In this document: one piece after another, positions 36,698 to 47,675 of the stretch | Numbering within the stretch: the first letter of the stretch is position 1 | Layout of the letters: the number at the start of each line of letters is the position of its first letter | NCBI RefSeq assembly: GCF_910592395.1 | Contig: NC_088313.1 | Span: 11,382,937 to 11,446,936 of the forward strand | From: Lineus longissimus | Lineage: Eukaryota > Nemertea > Pilidiophora > Heteronemertea > Lineidae | Length of the DNA: 64,000 bases | Reading direction: 5' to 3' | Notes under the pieces: model-generated | Databases searched by the model: none | What the model saw: the letters and a program-made list of their open reading frames with translations, nothing else | Told to the model about the DNA's origin: nothing | Position numbers and translations under genes: made by a program

Positions 36698-38590
36698 AGT
36701 AGGCTATGCCTGTCCAACTGAAATTACGAAATCCGGCTTGGGCACGCCTAACATTCTCGACTATTACCGTCATCTGAACCGTGGGCCCATCTGATAACTC
36801 GTCTGGATGCAATCTAGTAGGCATGGGTAACAGTTCGTAGAAATTTGATCCATGGGTTCAGCCCGATCAAAAGTAGGCTATGCCTGTGTAACTGAAATAA
36901 AGAAATCGGGCTTGGGTAGGCCTAACATTCTCGACTAGTACAGTCATCTGAATCGTGGGCCAACCTCATTACACCTTGGGATGCAATTAAGAAGGCATGG
37001 GTAACTGTTCCTAGCACTTAGATGCATGGGTTCAGCCCCATTCCTCATCAGGATCCGCTCGAATGTAGGCCATGCCTGTGTAAATGAAGTGACGAAATCG
37101 GGTTTGGGTAGGCCAAACGTTCTCGATAGTACCGTCATCTGAACCATGGGCCCACCTCATAACTCATCGGGATGCCATCTAGAAGGCATGGGTAACAGTT
37201 TCTAGCAATTTGATCCATGGGTTCAGCCCCATTCCTCATCAGGATCCACTCGAAAGTTGGCTATGCCTGTGCAACCTAAATTACGAAATCCGCCTTGGGT
37301 AGGCCTAACGTTCACGACTATTACCGTCATCTGAACCGTGGGCCCATCTGATAACTCGTCTGGATGCAATCTAGTAGGCATGCTTATCTGTTCTTAGCAA
37401 TTTCATCCATGGGTTCAGCCTCATTCCTCATCAGGATCCGCTCGAATGTAGGCCATGCCAGTGCAACTGAAGTGACGAAATCGGGCTTGGGAAGGCCTAA
37501 CGTTCTCGACTATTACCGTCATCTGAACCGTTGACCCATCTCAGAACACATCGGGAAGCAATCTAGAAGGCATGGGTAACAATTCCTAGCAATTTGATCC
37601 ATGGGTTCAGCCCCAATCCTCATCAGGATCCGCTCAAATGTCGGCTATGCCTGTGTAACTGAAATAAAGAAATCGGGCTTTGGTAGGCCTAACGTTCTCG
37701 ACTAGTACCGTCATCTGAACCGTGGGCCAACCTCATAACTCATCTGGATGCAATCTAGAAGGCATTGGTAACAGTTCCTATCAATTCGATCCATGCGTTC
37801 AGCCCAATTACTTATCAGGATCCGCTCGAAAGTAGGCTATGCCTGTGTAACTGAAATAACGAAATCGGGTTTGGGAAGGCCTAATGTTCTCGACTAGTAC
37901 CGTCATCTGAACCGTGGGCCCACCTCATAACTCGTTTGGATGTAATATAGAAGGATGGGTAACAGTTCCTAGCAATTTGATCCATGGGTTCAGCCCCATT
38001 CCTCATCAGGAACTGCTTAAAAGTAGGCTATGCCTGTGTAACTGAAGTGACGACATTGGGCTTTGGTAGGCCTAACATTCTCGACTAGTACCGTCATCTG
38101 AATTGTGGGCCAACCTCATAACACCTTGGGATGCAATTAAGAAGGCATGGGTAACAGTTCCTAGCACTTAGATCCATGGATTCAGTCCCATTCCTCATCA
38201 GGATCCGCTAGAAAGTAGGTTATGCCTGTGTAACTGAAATAACGAACTTGGCCTTGGGTAGGCCTATTGTTCTCGACAAGTACCGTCATCTGAACCGTGT
38301 GCCAATAACATAACTCATCAGGATGCAATCTAGAAGGCATGGGTAACAGTTTCTAGCAATTTGATCGATGGGTTCAGCCCCATTCCTCATCAGGATCCGC
38401 TTAAAAGTAGGCTATGCCTGTTCAACTGAAGTGACGATATTGGGCTTTGGTACGTCTAACATTCTCGATTATTACCGTCATCTGAACCTTGGGCAAATCT
38501 CATAACTCAGCTTGATGCAATCTAGAAGGGAAGGGTAACAGTTCCTAGCAATTTGATCCATGGGTTCAGCCCCAGTCCTCATCAGAATCA
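36698..38590 (+). repeat. Satellite array, left arm, about 10 monomers of about 193 bp
   Basis: Monomers share TCCATGGGTTCAGCCCCATT, CGTCATCTGAACCGTGGG and AGGCATGGGTAACAGTTCC. Variants such as AACACCTTGGGATGCAATTA recur about 1150 bp apart (near 36970 and 38120), which is six monomers, so there is a higher-order period. Confidence 0.92.
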
Positions 38591-38600
38591 GTATTTTCCT

Positions 38601-39105
38601 AAAATTAAGGGCCAAAGACAATGTTTTTTGAGGCCGTTTTTAGGGAAGTTGTGGATTTGTCCTACATGACTTTTCCTTTTACTTGGAGGGTAACAGGATT
38701 TTGCTCTAACTTTAATCTCCAGCGTATGTTATACCAGAGTTTAGTGCGCAGTAGGTTAGAGAATGGCTCAATTGTCTAGGAGACGCATTTACGTAGGAAT
38801 TTAGCTCTGGTTTGAACATTTGTACTGTAGAGTGTCACGTCATTTTGTCGGTCCTGACAAATCTGATGCAGAAAGGCTCGCCGACCTCAACGTTTTACCG
38901 TTGTCTTTTAGTCGGGAGATAAATGATCTTACGTTCTTGCGCCAATGCTTTTATGGTCTAGTTGATTTTAACACTTCACCTTTTATAACGCGATGCTCCA
39001 GGAGAGGCGATGATCTCTTGTTGCTATGTTTTACAAGTTGTACACATGTTTTAAATATATTTAGTGTCTAATAAAGTATTCATTAAATTAAATTAAATTA
39101 AATCA
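38601..39105 (+). pseudogene. LINE 3' fragment, left arm
   Basis: Reads as the C-terminal part of a non-LTR reverse transcriptase ORF in pieces: the segments LADLNVLPLSFSREINDLTF and YGLVDFN match the right-arm copy. It ends with TTAAATTAAATTAAAT, a typical simple 3' tail. Frames are broken here. Confidence 0.7.
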
Positions 39106-39395
39106 TAATCCCACAATCCAAATCGATCATGTTTGGCAAAAGATAAAAATTCCACTGAATGTTTAGAGGCTTTTGCATTTATCAGCCAAAGCAATTTCTC
39201 TACTTCTAAGTTTCAATGAAAGACCTGGAGGGGTATCAGGATTCTCTCAGACCTACTATGATTTCACACCTTATCAAGGAAATGTTTCTGAAACGGAAAA
39301 ACCATCAGAAAGAAAATGTTGATGACCTCGACCCTCCGGGTTATTAATTTGATGGTCTCGGACATATTGAGAGTTAAGGACAGGGGACGGAAACA
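39106..39395. repeat. Inner arm segment, left
   Basis: Matches 40914-41204 in reverse complement up to GGAAACA, where the core begins. Confidence 0.85.
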
Positions 39396-39440
39396 GTTGT
39401 GTCATTGACCTGTATTCACTGCTGACATCACCATCCATAG

Positions 39441-39577
39441 CCAATGAGAAAAGGATTAATCGATGACGTAGCAAACCTCAAGTCCAATCAAAACGTTGAT
39501 CATTGTTCAGTTACTGTATAAGTAGGAGGTCTGAAATCACCTCTCCTTATCAGTCGAGACTTCAACAGCAACACATC
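39441..39577 (+). promoter_or_regulatory. RNA polymerase II promoter in the foldback core
   Basis: CCAAT boxes at 39441 and 39484, TATAAGTA at 39517-39524 and a likely start region around 39549 (about 30 bp downstream) precede the ATG at 39578. The spacing is that of an ordinary TATA promoter. Confidence 0.6.
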
Positions 39578-40635
39578 ATGAAAACCCAAGATAGCTGCAC
39601 TCGAATTCCTGCTAAGTCAAAGGATGTTAAAAGGATCTCACCAGATGTAATTCCTAAGACACCGAGAACCACGAGAAAACGACCTGCTTAGAGACATAAT
39701 ACGCTTGATTGGTCAAAAACACCAGGAGCTCCAAAAAGGCAAATACAGTGTCTGATGATGACGTAATCGTTGTTAATAACCGGTGTAACAAGTCGAAAAT
39801 AGCACGTAGTTTAAACGGCAGCAACAAGTCAGAGGAACCAGAGGCAGGCGATGATGTCGTTTTTGACATGTGTAACAAGTCAGAAATTTCACGTTGCTTC
39901 AACTACAACAACTCAGAGGAATCAGCTTTGAAAATACGATCAGATGAACGAGGAGCAGCCATCGAATATGGGTCAAAATGGCTATGTCTGCAAAGATCAG
40001 CATACGAAAATATCGTCAACCTTTCCGATCAAATTGAGGAGAATCCCGTCCATGGCGAGGAAATGCGGTGGATGCTTGATGATCAAATCTGTTTTCTCAC
40101 CTCATTCCTCAATCGTCAAATGAATGTGGACATTCGAAAATTCGTTATCGACAAGAATGGGCAACTAAAACCAACTAGATAGGCCTATGGCATGTTCATG
40201 AAAATCCCAGTGTGGAGGGTATTGAGAGATAACTTTCGTCAACATTCCTGTGTTGATGGACTGAAAGAGTCCCGATTTGGCCGTCAGACCATTGCCGTAA
40301 TTACAAAATGCATGCAATCGAATACGGAGGGTTACGAGGAGTTCACTTGTGAAGGATGCCTGAATGATTGGCCCAGTCAGACTGACCATGAATGCTGCAT
40401 GAACGAGAACTTTCATTTTGAGAAGGAAAAGCGAAAGGAGGAATATCTGTATACTGCATTGACACGATTCGACATACAATATTTCACCGGACCCCTTGCT
40501 GAGGATTGCTTCGAAAGCAAGATTGAGATTACCTACACTCCAAGATATATGTTGACCAGAGCATTGAATGACTGGGGTGTTGATGTATATGCAATGATTG
40601 CCTCAGCAAAACAAGACTCTTCATCAAATCTTTGA
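39578..40635 (+). pseudogene. Unknown gene of the foldback core (one frame change and one stop)
   Basis: From ATG 39578 the first frame gives 37 residues, Lys/Arg/Pro-rich (SKDVKRISPDVIPKTPRTTR). Another frame, open from 39709 to 40182, then goes on in the same frame from 40192 to 40635 across one TAG. Its first third is Ser/Asn/Lys-rich with NKSE units; the rest looks globular: EYGSKWLCLQRSAYENI, then after the stop KIPVWRVLRDNF, SRFGRQTIAVITK, and a Cys/His cluster CEGCLNDWPSQTDHECC that could bind a metal, ending WGVDVYAMIASAK. I do not recognise the family and see no transposase motif. It may be the element's own protein or a captured host gene. Confidence 0.55.
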
Positions 40636-40913
40636 TGAGTATTGAGTTTCTTGAGCTATTGGAATATCATAGCATGGATGTACCAATATTTTCTTTTTCT
40701 CTTGATGGACATTGTAGAACACTGAAATACATATGGACTTTTCATTAATAGTAGAGTAGGTGCTGTGTATGGAACTCTCTTATGGCCTCCTTCGACTATT
40801 TCCATAGCCTAAATGTGTATTTATCAATCTGTCAATATTCATCTAGAGAGCCTTTTTTCCCGAGTTGATATACCAACCAAGGCTACGATCACCATATTCG
40901 ATATGTTTCCGCC
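40636..40913. other. 3' flank of the foldback core gene
   Basis: Non-coding, leads into the right arm at 40914. Confidence 0.5.
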
Positions 40914-41204
40914 CCCTGTCCTTAACTCTCAATATGTCCTAGACCATCAAATTAATAACCCGGAGGGTCGAGGACATCAACATTTTCTTTCTGATGGTTT
41001 TCCGTTTCAGAAACATTTCCTTGATAAGGTGTGAAATCATAGTAGGTCTGAGAGAATCCTGATACCACTCCAGTTCTTTCATTGAAACTTAGAAGTAGAG
41101 AAATTGCTTTGGCTGATAAATGCAAAAGTCTCTAAACATTTAGTGGAATTTTTATCTTTTGCCCAACATGATCGATTTGGATTGTGGGATTATGATTGTG
41201 GAAT
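40914..41204. repeat. Inner arm segment, right
   Basis: Reverse complement of 39106-39395, with about 95% match by eye. Confidence 0.85.
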
Positions 41205-41700
41205 TTAATTTAATCTAATGAATACACTACGTGTATTTAAAACATGTGTACAACTTGTAAAACATAGCAACAAGAGATCATGGCCTCTCCTGGAGCATCG
41301 CGTTATAAAAGGCAAAGTGTTAAAATCAACTAGACCATAAACGCATTGGTGCAAGAACGTAAGATCATTTATCTCCCGACTAAAAGACAACGGTAAAACG
41401 TTGAGGTCGGCGAGCCTTTCCGCATCAGATTTGTCAGGACCGACAAAATGACGTGACACTCTACAGTGCAAATGTTCAACCAGAGCTAAATTCCTACGTA
41501 AATGCGTGTCCCAGACCTTTGAGCCATTCTCTAACCTACTGCGCACTAAACTCTTGTATAACATACGCTGGAGATTAAAGTCAGAGCAAAATCCTGTTAC
41601 CCTCCAAGTAAAAGGAAAAGTCATGTAGGACAAATCCACGACTTTCCTAAAAACGGCCTCAAAAAACATTGTCTTTGGCCCTTAATTTTTGGAAAATACG
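41205..41700 (-). pseudogene. LINE 3' fragment, right arm (better preserved)
   Basis: A 154-codon minus frame (41205-41669) reads MLYKSLVRSRLENGSKVWDT, LRRNLALVEHLHCRVSR, LPLSFSREINDLTF and GLVDFNTLPF, the pattern of the region after the catalytic core in CR1/L2/jockey-type reverse transcriptases. 5'-truncated, with the AATTTAATTTAAT tail at its 3' end. The same insertion occupies the mirror position in the left arm. Confidence 0.75.
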
Positions 41701-44539
41701 GATTCTGATGAGGACTGGGGCTGAACCCATGGATCACATTGCTAGGAACTGTTACCCTTGCCTTCTAGATTGCATCAAGATGAGTTATAAGATTTGCCCA
41801 AGGTTCAGATGACGGTAATAATCGAGAATGTTAGACGTACCAAAGCCCAATATCGTCACTTCAGTTGAACAGGCATAGCCTACATTTGAGCGGATCCCGA
41901 TGAGGAATGGGGCTGAACCCATGGATCAAATCGCTACGAACTGTTACCAATGCCTTCTAGATTGCAACCAGACGAGTTATGAGTTGGGCCCACGGTTCAG
42001 ATGACGGTACTGGTCGAGAACATTAGACCTTCCCAAGCCCGATTTCGTCACTTCATTTACACAGGCATAGCCTACTTTCTAGCGGATCCTGATGAGGAAT
42101 GGGACTGAACCCAAGGATCTAATAGCTATGAACTGTTACCCGTGCCTTCTAGATTGCATCTCGAGGTTTTATGAGATGGGCCAACGGTTCAAATGACGGT
42201 AATAGTCGAGAACGTTAGGCCTTCCAAAGCCCGATTTCGTCACTTCAGTTGCAATGGCATGGCCTACATTCGAGCGGATCCTGATGAGGAATGGGGCTGA
42301 ACCCATAGATGAAATTGCTGGGAACTGATAGCCATGCCTACTAGATTGCATCCAGACGAGTTATCAGATGGGCCCACGGTTCAGATGACGGTAATAGTCG
42401 AGAACGTTAGGCCTGCCCAAGCCGGATTTCGTAATTTCAGTTGCACAGGCATAGCCTACTTTCGAGTGGATCATGATGAGGAATGGGGCTGAACCCATGA
42501 ATTAAATTCCTAGGAACTGTTACTCATGCCTTCAAGACTGCATCAAGATGGGTTATGTGGTTGGCCCACGGTTCAGATGACGGTAATAGTCGAGAACATT
42601 AGGCCTACCCAATCCCAATTTTAATATTTCAGTTACACAGGCATAGCCTACTTTCGAGCGGATCCTGATGAGGAATGGGGCTGAACCAATGGACCAAATT
42701 GATAGGAACTGTTACAAATGCTTTCTAGATTACATCCAAATGAGTTATGAGGTTGGCCCACGGTTCAGATGACGGTACTAGTCGAGAACGTTAGGCCTAC
42801 CGAAGCCCGATTTGATTATTTCAGTTACACAGGCAAAGCCTACTTTCGAGCGGATCCTGATGAGGATTGGGGCTGAACCCATGGATCAAATCACTAGGAA
42901 CTGTTACCCATGCCTTCTAGATTGCATCAAGATGAGTAATGAGGTGGGCCCCCGGTTCAGATGACGGTACTGGTCGAGAGCATTAGGCCTTTCCAAGCCC
43001 GATTTCGTCACTTCATTTACACAGGCATAGCCTACTTTCTAGCGGATCCTGAAGAGGAATGGACTGAACCCAAGGATCTAATTGCTAGGAACTGTTACCC
43101 ATGCCTTCTAGATTGCATCCCGAGGTTTTATGAGATGGGCTAACGTTTAAAATGACGGTAATAGTCGAGAACGTTAGGCCTTCCCTGGCCCGATTTCGTC
43201 ACTTCAGTTACACTGACATAGCCTACTTTCGAGCGGATCATGAAGAGGAATGGGGCTGAACCAATGGATGAAATTGCTAGGAACTGATAGCCATGCCTAC
43301 AAGATTGCATCCAGACGAGTTATCAGATGGGCCCACGGTTCAGATGACGGTTGTCGAGAACGTTAGGCCTGCCCAAGGCGGATTTCGTAATTTCAGTTGC
43401 ACAGGCATAGCCTACTTTCGAGTGGATCATGATGAGGAATATGGCTGAACCCATGGATTAAATTCCTAGGAACTGTTACCCATGCCTTCTAGACTGCATC
43501 AAGATGAGTTATGTGGTTGGCCCACGGTTCAGATGACGGTAATAGTCGAGAACATTAGGTCTACCCAATCCCAATTTTAATATTTCAGTTACACAGGCAT
43601 AGCCTACTTTCGAGCGGATCCTGATGAGGAATGGGGCTGAACCCATGGACCAAATTGATAGGAACTGTTACAAATGCTTTCTAGATTACATCCAAATGAG
43701 TTATGAGGTTGGCCCACGGTTCAGATGACGGTACTAGTCGAGAACGCCTACCGAAGCTCGATTTGGTTATTTTAGCTACACAGGCATAGCCTACTTTTGA
43801 GCGGATCCTGATGAGGTATGGGGCTGAAGCCATGGATCAAATCGCTAGGAACTGTTACCAATGCATTCTAGATTGCATCAAGATGAGTAATGAGGTGCGC
43901 CCCCGGTTCAGATGACGGTACTAGTCGAGAATGTTAGGCCTACCAAAGCCCGATATCGTCACTTCAGTTGCACAGGCATAGCCTACTTTCTAGCGGATCC
44001 TGATGAGGAATGGGGCTGAACCCGTGGATCAAATTGCTGGGAACTGTTACCCATGCCTTCTATATTGTATCCTGATAAGTTACGTGGATGGGGCTGAACC
44101 CATGGATCTAATTGCTAGGAACTGTTACCCATGCCTTCTAGATTGCATCCTGATGAGTTATGAGGTGGGCCCACGGTTCAGATGACGGTACTAGTCGAGA
44201 ACATTAGGCCTTCCAAAGCTTCATTTACACAGGCATAGCCTACATTCGAGCGGATCCTGAAGAGGAATGGGACTGAACCCATGGATCTAATTGCTAGGAA
44301 CTGTTACCCATGCCTTCTAGATTGCATCCCGAGGTATTATGAGATGGGCCAACGGTTCAGATGACGGTAATAGTCGAGAACGTTAGACCTTCCCAAGCCC
44401 GATTTCGTCACTTCAGTTGCAATGGCATGGCCTACATTCGAGCGGATCCTGATGATGAATGGGGCAGAACCCATGGATCAAATGTCTAGGAAATGTTACC
44501 CATGCCTTCAAGATGAGTTATGAGATGGGCCCACGGTTC
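41701..44539 (-). repeat. Satellite array, right arm, about 15 monomers of about 193 bp
   Basis: Reverse complement of the left-arm satellite. A five-monomer period (about 960 bp) is visible: CATTTACACAGGCATAGCC with CTTTCTAGCGGATCC at about 42060 recurs at about 43020, and CCCAATCCCAATTTTAATAT at about 42612 recurs at about 43567. Confidence 0.92.
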
Positions 44540-44548
44540 CTTCTCTTT

Positions 44549-44710
44549 GTAACAGAGGAAAAACATCAAGGTCCAACCGGGGATTGAACCCGGGACCTCT
44601 CGCATACAAGACCGACTGTTCCTTTAGCTCAGTCGGTAGAGTGATGGCCTTATAAGCGAGAGGTATCGGGTTCAATCCCCGGTTGGACCTTGATGTTTTT
44701 TCTTTGTTAC
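44549..44710. repeat. Palindrome containing a tRNA 3' half on both strands
   Basis: Arms 44549-44603 and 44656-44710 pair over about 55 bp, including the T-arm sequence GGGTTCAATCCCCGG and flanking AAACATCAAGGTCC outside the tRNA. The loop is 52 bp. Confidence 0.9.
44618..44689 (+). tRNA. tRNA-like sequence, anticodon UAU (Ile type), probably a pseudogene
   Basis: Seventy-two bases with a D-arm (GCTC, AGTCGGTA, GAGT), an anticodon loop CTTATAA with TAT at 44651-44653, and a good T-arm (TCGGG, TTCAATC, CCCGG). The acceptor stem GTTCCTT/TTGGACC pairs at only four of seven positions and the anticodon stem has two mismatches, so it is likely tRNA-derived and not functional. The 3' half is duplicated in inverted orientation at 44570-44603. 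Confidence 0.5.
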
Positions 44711-44744
44711 ATATTCAATGACATCAGCATTACTGTTTAAGACA

Positions 44745-45075
44745 CTTTCTGCTGTTGATGCTACTAACGTTCCACCTGCCATTAAATTGGAATCATAATA
44801 TTGCCTAATTGTCTTTTTACCTCATGGTTTATAATGACATTTTCATTTAGCTTTTCGTGTAATTTCTCTGAATCAAAGTTGGGATACAGCCATTTGCCTG
44901 CATGCGTATATCCAATTAACATATTGGAAACTAGATCATCTGCAATCTGCGTGTTGTATTTATTCTAGTACTCAGCATGCAATTGTTCAATGTTTTTCTC
45001 GCTGGCCTTTTTAATGTTCGCTACAGAATCTTAAATCCCTAATTTATTCAAAAGGCCGCTTTGTATACTATTCAT
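44745..45075 (-). pseudogene. Unknown gene remnant of the decayed element
   Basis: Minus-strand scraps with stops read SVANIKKASEKNIEQLHAEY, YTHAGKWLYPNF and MAGGTLVASTAESVLN in two frames. They look protein-like (charged helices, then a small-residue hydrophobic part) but no family is recognised. Placement next to the ATPase remnant suggests it belonged to the same element. Confidence 0.4.
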
Positions 45076-45454
45076 TATTAAAGTGATACTATGATGTTAT
45101 TTACAACTTTGCGGAAATACGTCTGTTTTTAATTATTGATCACAAATGTAAAGCTCAAATTTTCTACTTTTGATTAGATTTATTATAAAATCGCTGTTTT
45201 AATTGCGTCAGACTGACCAACTGCCGAAGACGTTTTGAAAAACCCGCACTAAGTCACGTGACCTCATGACGTCACAACATGAACAAGTCAGACCGCCGAA
45301 TATTTTCCTATTCGCTCTAGGAAGAAGCTATATCCGCAGTAGTTCGCGTACTCTCAGGAAAATCTAATGAATATTAAATTAGGTCTAAAAATAGTTTCAG
45401 GAATACGATTATTATGACGTCAGCGATGGAATTTTCTGTTTGGACTTAGGAAAT

Positions 45455-45784
45455 TTATGATGAAATGACTAGGACCATGGACTTGGGGGGAGGGGCCGTC
45501 CCTTCCCTTACTTCGTTACTTCGAGATTTTTTCCAAATGTGCTGGAAGACCCCCAACGGCAGACAAATTTGGAGTTGGTTCTCGAAGCTGTGTTCCGGCG
45601 GAGCATCAGTAGGAGAAGATGAACCACCGGCTGGTGACCTCTTAACTCGAACTTCATGGTGACGGCCCGGTTCTTTGATAGGGTCAGGCCAGCGGAAAAC
45701 CCCAACACCATCAGTTTTGCTGGTGTTGCCGCAAAACATCGCAGCACAACGCCACCCGACAACCCTTTTCTTCTTCTTCTCCAT
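45455..45784 (-). pseudogene. THAP-domain zinc finger, frame-shifted
   Basis: From ATG 45784 the frame reads WRCAAMFCGNT (the first two zinc cysteines) and GVGVFRWPD, the usual start of a THAP DNA-binding domain. The expected later part appears only by changing frame (SKFVCRWGSS and GKNLEVTK in one frame, APPEHSFENQ and GTAPPPKS in the other), so one or two indels are present. THAP domains occur in host regulators and in P-like and other transposases. Which it was is not visible. A CpG-rich, TGACGTCA-containing stretch (45850-45990) lies just upstream and may be its promoter. Confidence 0.55.
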
Positions 45785-46129
45785 AATCTTCAGGTCTTAT
45801 CGTGTATGTATTATGTAAGGACAGGATGGAATGTCAATGGTCAATGGTAGTTGTAAATAAACGAATGAGATTTTTTTTTTTCGCGGGAATGTGAACCACC
45901 GCGACCGCGAAAATGTTCATGTTGTGACGTCATCAACGAAAACGTCGTCGGCGTAGCGCGATTTCAACGGCATCGAAGCGAGCCGTCCGGGCAGAATTAA
46001 AACCATCAATTTCTAGAAAATGTGCATTTCGATTCGAAAACCTTACCGATTAATGAGAAAGTGACGTAGTCATTTGTCAAAAACAGCTAAAACATTATAT
46101 GGTGAAATTTGACACGAGTTACCCTTTAA

Positions 46130-46650
46130 CTTTATCCATCTGTGATATCCATCTGTGATATAAAGCGAATTTCTATAAAAATTGGATCTACTGAATCCTA
46201 ATCATTTAATGCATAAATTATGCAGTGTTTACAATTCTCTCTGAGATCATTACAAATAGCATTATATTTCTGAGTTAGAAGCCATGTTGATATTCCTAAA
46301 TGTCTGCCTGAAAAGGCCAGCTCCGTTAATTTTGTGCATTTATTTTCAGATTCCCAGAGGTTAGCACAATCATCTACAGTGAATAATGTTTGTCAATCTT
46401 GACTTCTAAATTATTGTATTGCATTTTCTAGGAATTCATTGTATCCTGTTGAATGCACGGTCTGGCTTGATAAGTTTTATTCATATCAATAGTAGGACAG
46501 AAAATAACAATGTTGTCAAATTTTTGAAAGCGTTTTCTTTCTGGTACAAAAGAAGTAATGAAATTACTTCTCTTCCCATTCATCAAAGTTTTACTCGAAT
46601 CCACGATATTACAACAAATTCTGTATTCAGGATGAGGTAAAAATGAGCAT
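46130..46650 (-). pseudogene. Packaging ATPase remnant (A32-like)
   Basis: In the minus direction, scraps in order: FDNIVIFCPTIDMNKTYQ (near 46510), a Walker B region LFTVDDCANLWES (near 46370), AFSGRHLGISTWLLTQKYNA (near 46290) and DLRENCKHCI (near 46235). The same segments in the same order occur in the Polinton ATPase at 25823-26332. The Walker A part is not clear and several stops and shifts are present. This is the strongest evidence for the second element. Confidence 0.8.
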
Positions 46651-46746
46651 GGTTTTTCTCATTTGATGTCATTCAAAATAAAGATGTTAAAAATACACCT
46701 AATAAGTCACATAGTTCTTTATGAAGATATGCTACAAAGGGAGCTT

Positions 46747-46965
46747 CTAGATTAATGTGAATTTTTTTTCATCTGGTAAATAAGAGATTTTAATTTTATC
46801 GGCATAATTCTTTTCACTGGCAACATGTTGTATCACCTTATTGTAGGTGTCCGGAGTATAAAATCCATCAGGTATGGTGACTTAATCATGATTAACATAA
46901 TTCCTTGACGTTTCATCAACAACTGCAAATCTCAAATAGTTATTGTTAAGCTATCTTATGAAATA
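46747..46965 (-). pseudogene. Penton-like protein remnant
   Basis: Minus-strand frame with one stop: NNNYLRFAVVDE, then VTIPDGFYTPDTYNKVI and KIKISYLPDEKKFTLI. The IPDGFY segment corresponds to LPDGLY in the penton-like protein at 26858-27601. Partial. Confidence 0.55.
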
Positions 46966-47018
46966 TTAAAATAAGTAAGCCAAATAAACCTCGTAGATGG
47001 TTTAAATAAATTCAAAAC

Positions 47019-47226
47019 ATGGCTTCTTAGTTTCGGCTCCAAAGCACTGATAGTCTGTCAAGCATTTTAGGTACAGTTCTTTCAACACTTTTAAAAGCAG
47101 CTTCAAGTGTGGTTGAATTTGTCACGGGATATTTAATTTTTACGGCTGCTGTCGCTGTTTTAGTTGTGATTCAGATTCATGTAAATAACAAGGATGTAAG
47201 ACTTCATATTACAACACATTGTTAAC
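47019..47226 (+). pseudogene. Small membrane-protein remnant
   Basis: After a stop three codons into the frame, it reads SSILGTVLSTLLKAASSVVE and GYLIFTAAVAVLVVIQI, i.e. one likely membrane helix. It lies between the penton and capsid remnants, where such genes are common. Confidence 0.4.
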
Positions 47227-47355
47227 TGCCTGTTAGTATTCTAAAATATAAAACAATGAGAGTTGTCAAGGCTATTATTCCTACCACCAGGTGTTACAGG
47301 TATATCTGGTTTATTTGGTTTATTTGATTTATTTGGTTTCTTCGGTTTATTTGCT

Positions 47356-47664
47356 TTAGATACGCTTGCAATACCATATTATGATTTGAATTTTATGTGT
47401 ATGCCTCTCTCTGTTCTTAGCAAAATTCTCCTTGACAATGTCAAACGTTTTTTTAACAGAAGTAGTTTCACTATTTAATTCAGGATCATCAGTACCATTA
47501 AATATGGATGTACTTAATTGTTCAGTAGCATCAGGTGCATCTTGAGTCCCATTGTATTCAGCTGCTTTATTCCATCCATATTTAATAGCATCAAACATTT
47601 TTGTAAATATATTATTTTCGCTATTTAATTCATTACCGGGCTGGAGAACATAGTTTCTGTTCAA
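47356..47664 (-). CDS. Open frame of the decayed element, unknown
   Basis: 102 codons with repeated ELNSEN and ELNSET-like segments and amphipathic helices (IFTKMFDAIKYGWNKAAEYN). Family not recognised. A segment just past its end (47290-47345) repeats GGTTTATTTG and would encode a Lys/Pro/Asn-rich run on this strand, suggesting the original protein was longer and had a basic low-complexity tail. Confidence 0.4.
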   Translation of the reverse strand: MNRNYVLQPGNELNSENNIFTKMFDAIKYGWNKAAEYNGTQDAPDATEQLSTSIFNGTDDPELNSETTSVKKTFDIVKENFAKNRERHTHKIQIIIWYCKRI

Positions 47665-47675
47665 TATGAATACAT

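Larger units (their letters stand above)
36698..44539. mobile_element. Large foldback element with satellite arms
   Basis: An inverted repeat: the left arm (36698-39395) and right arm (40914-44539) carry the same parts in mirror order, namely about 193-bp satellite, a LINE 3' fragment and a 290-bp inner segment. They flank a unique 1518-bp core with a promoter and coding frame. Such architecture (long arms made of tandem repeats around a small core) is known from Foldback, Galileo and the sea urchin TU elements. Exact outer ends and target duplication were not found, and the two arrays end in different phases, so the true borders may be outside the calls. Confidence 0.75.

Noticed and set aside
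44618-44689. Functional tRNA-Ile gene
   Set aside because: Poor acceptor stem (four of seven pairs) and two anticodon-stem mismatches point to a tRNA-derived or pseudogene sequence.
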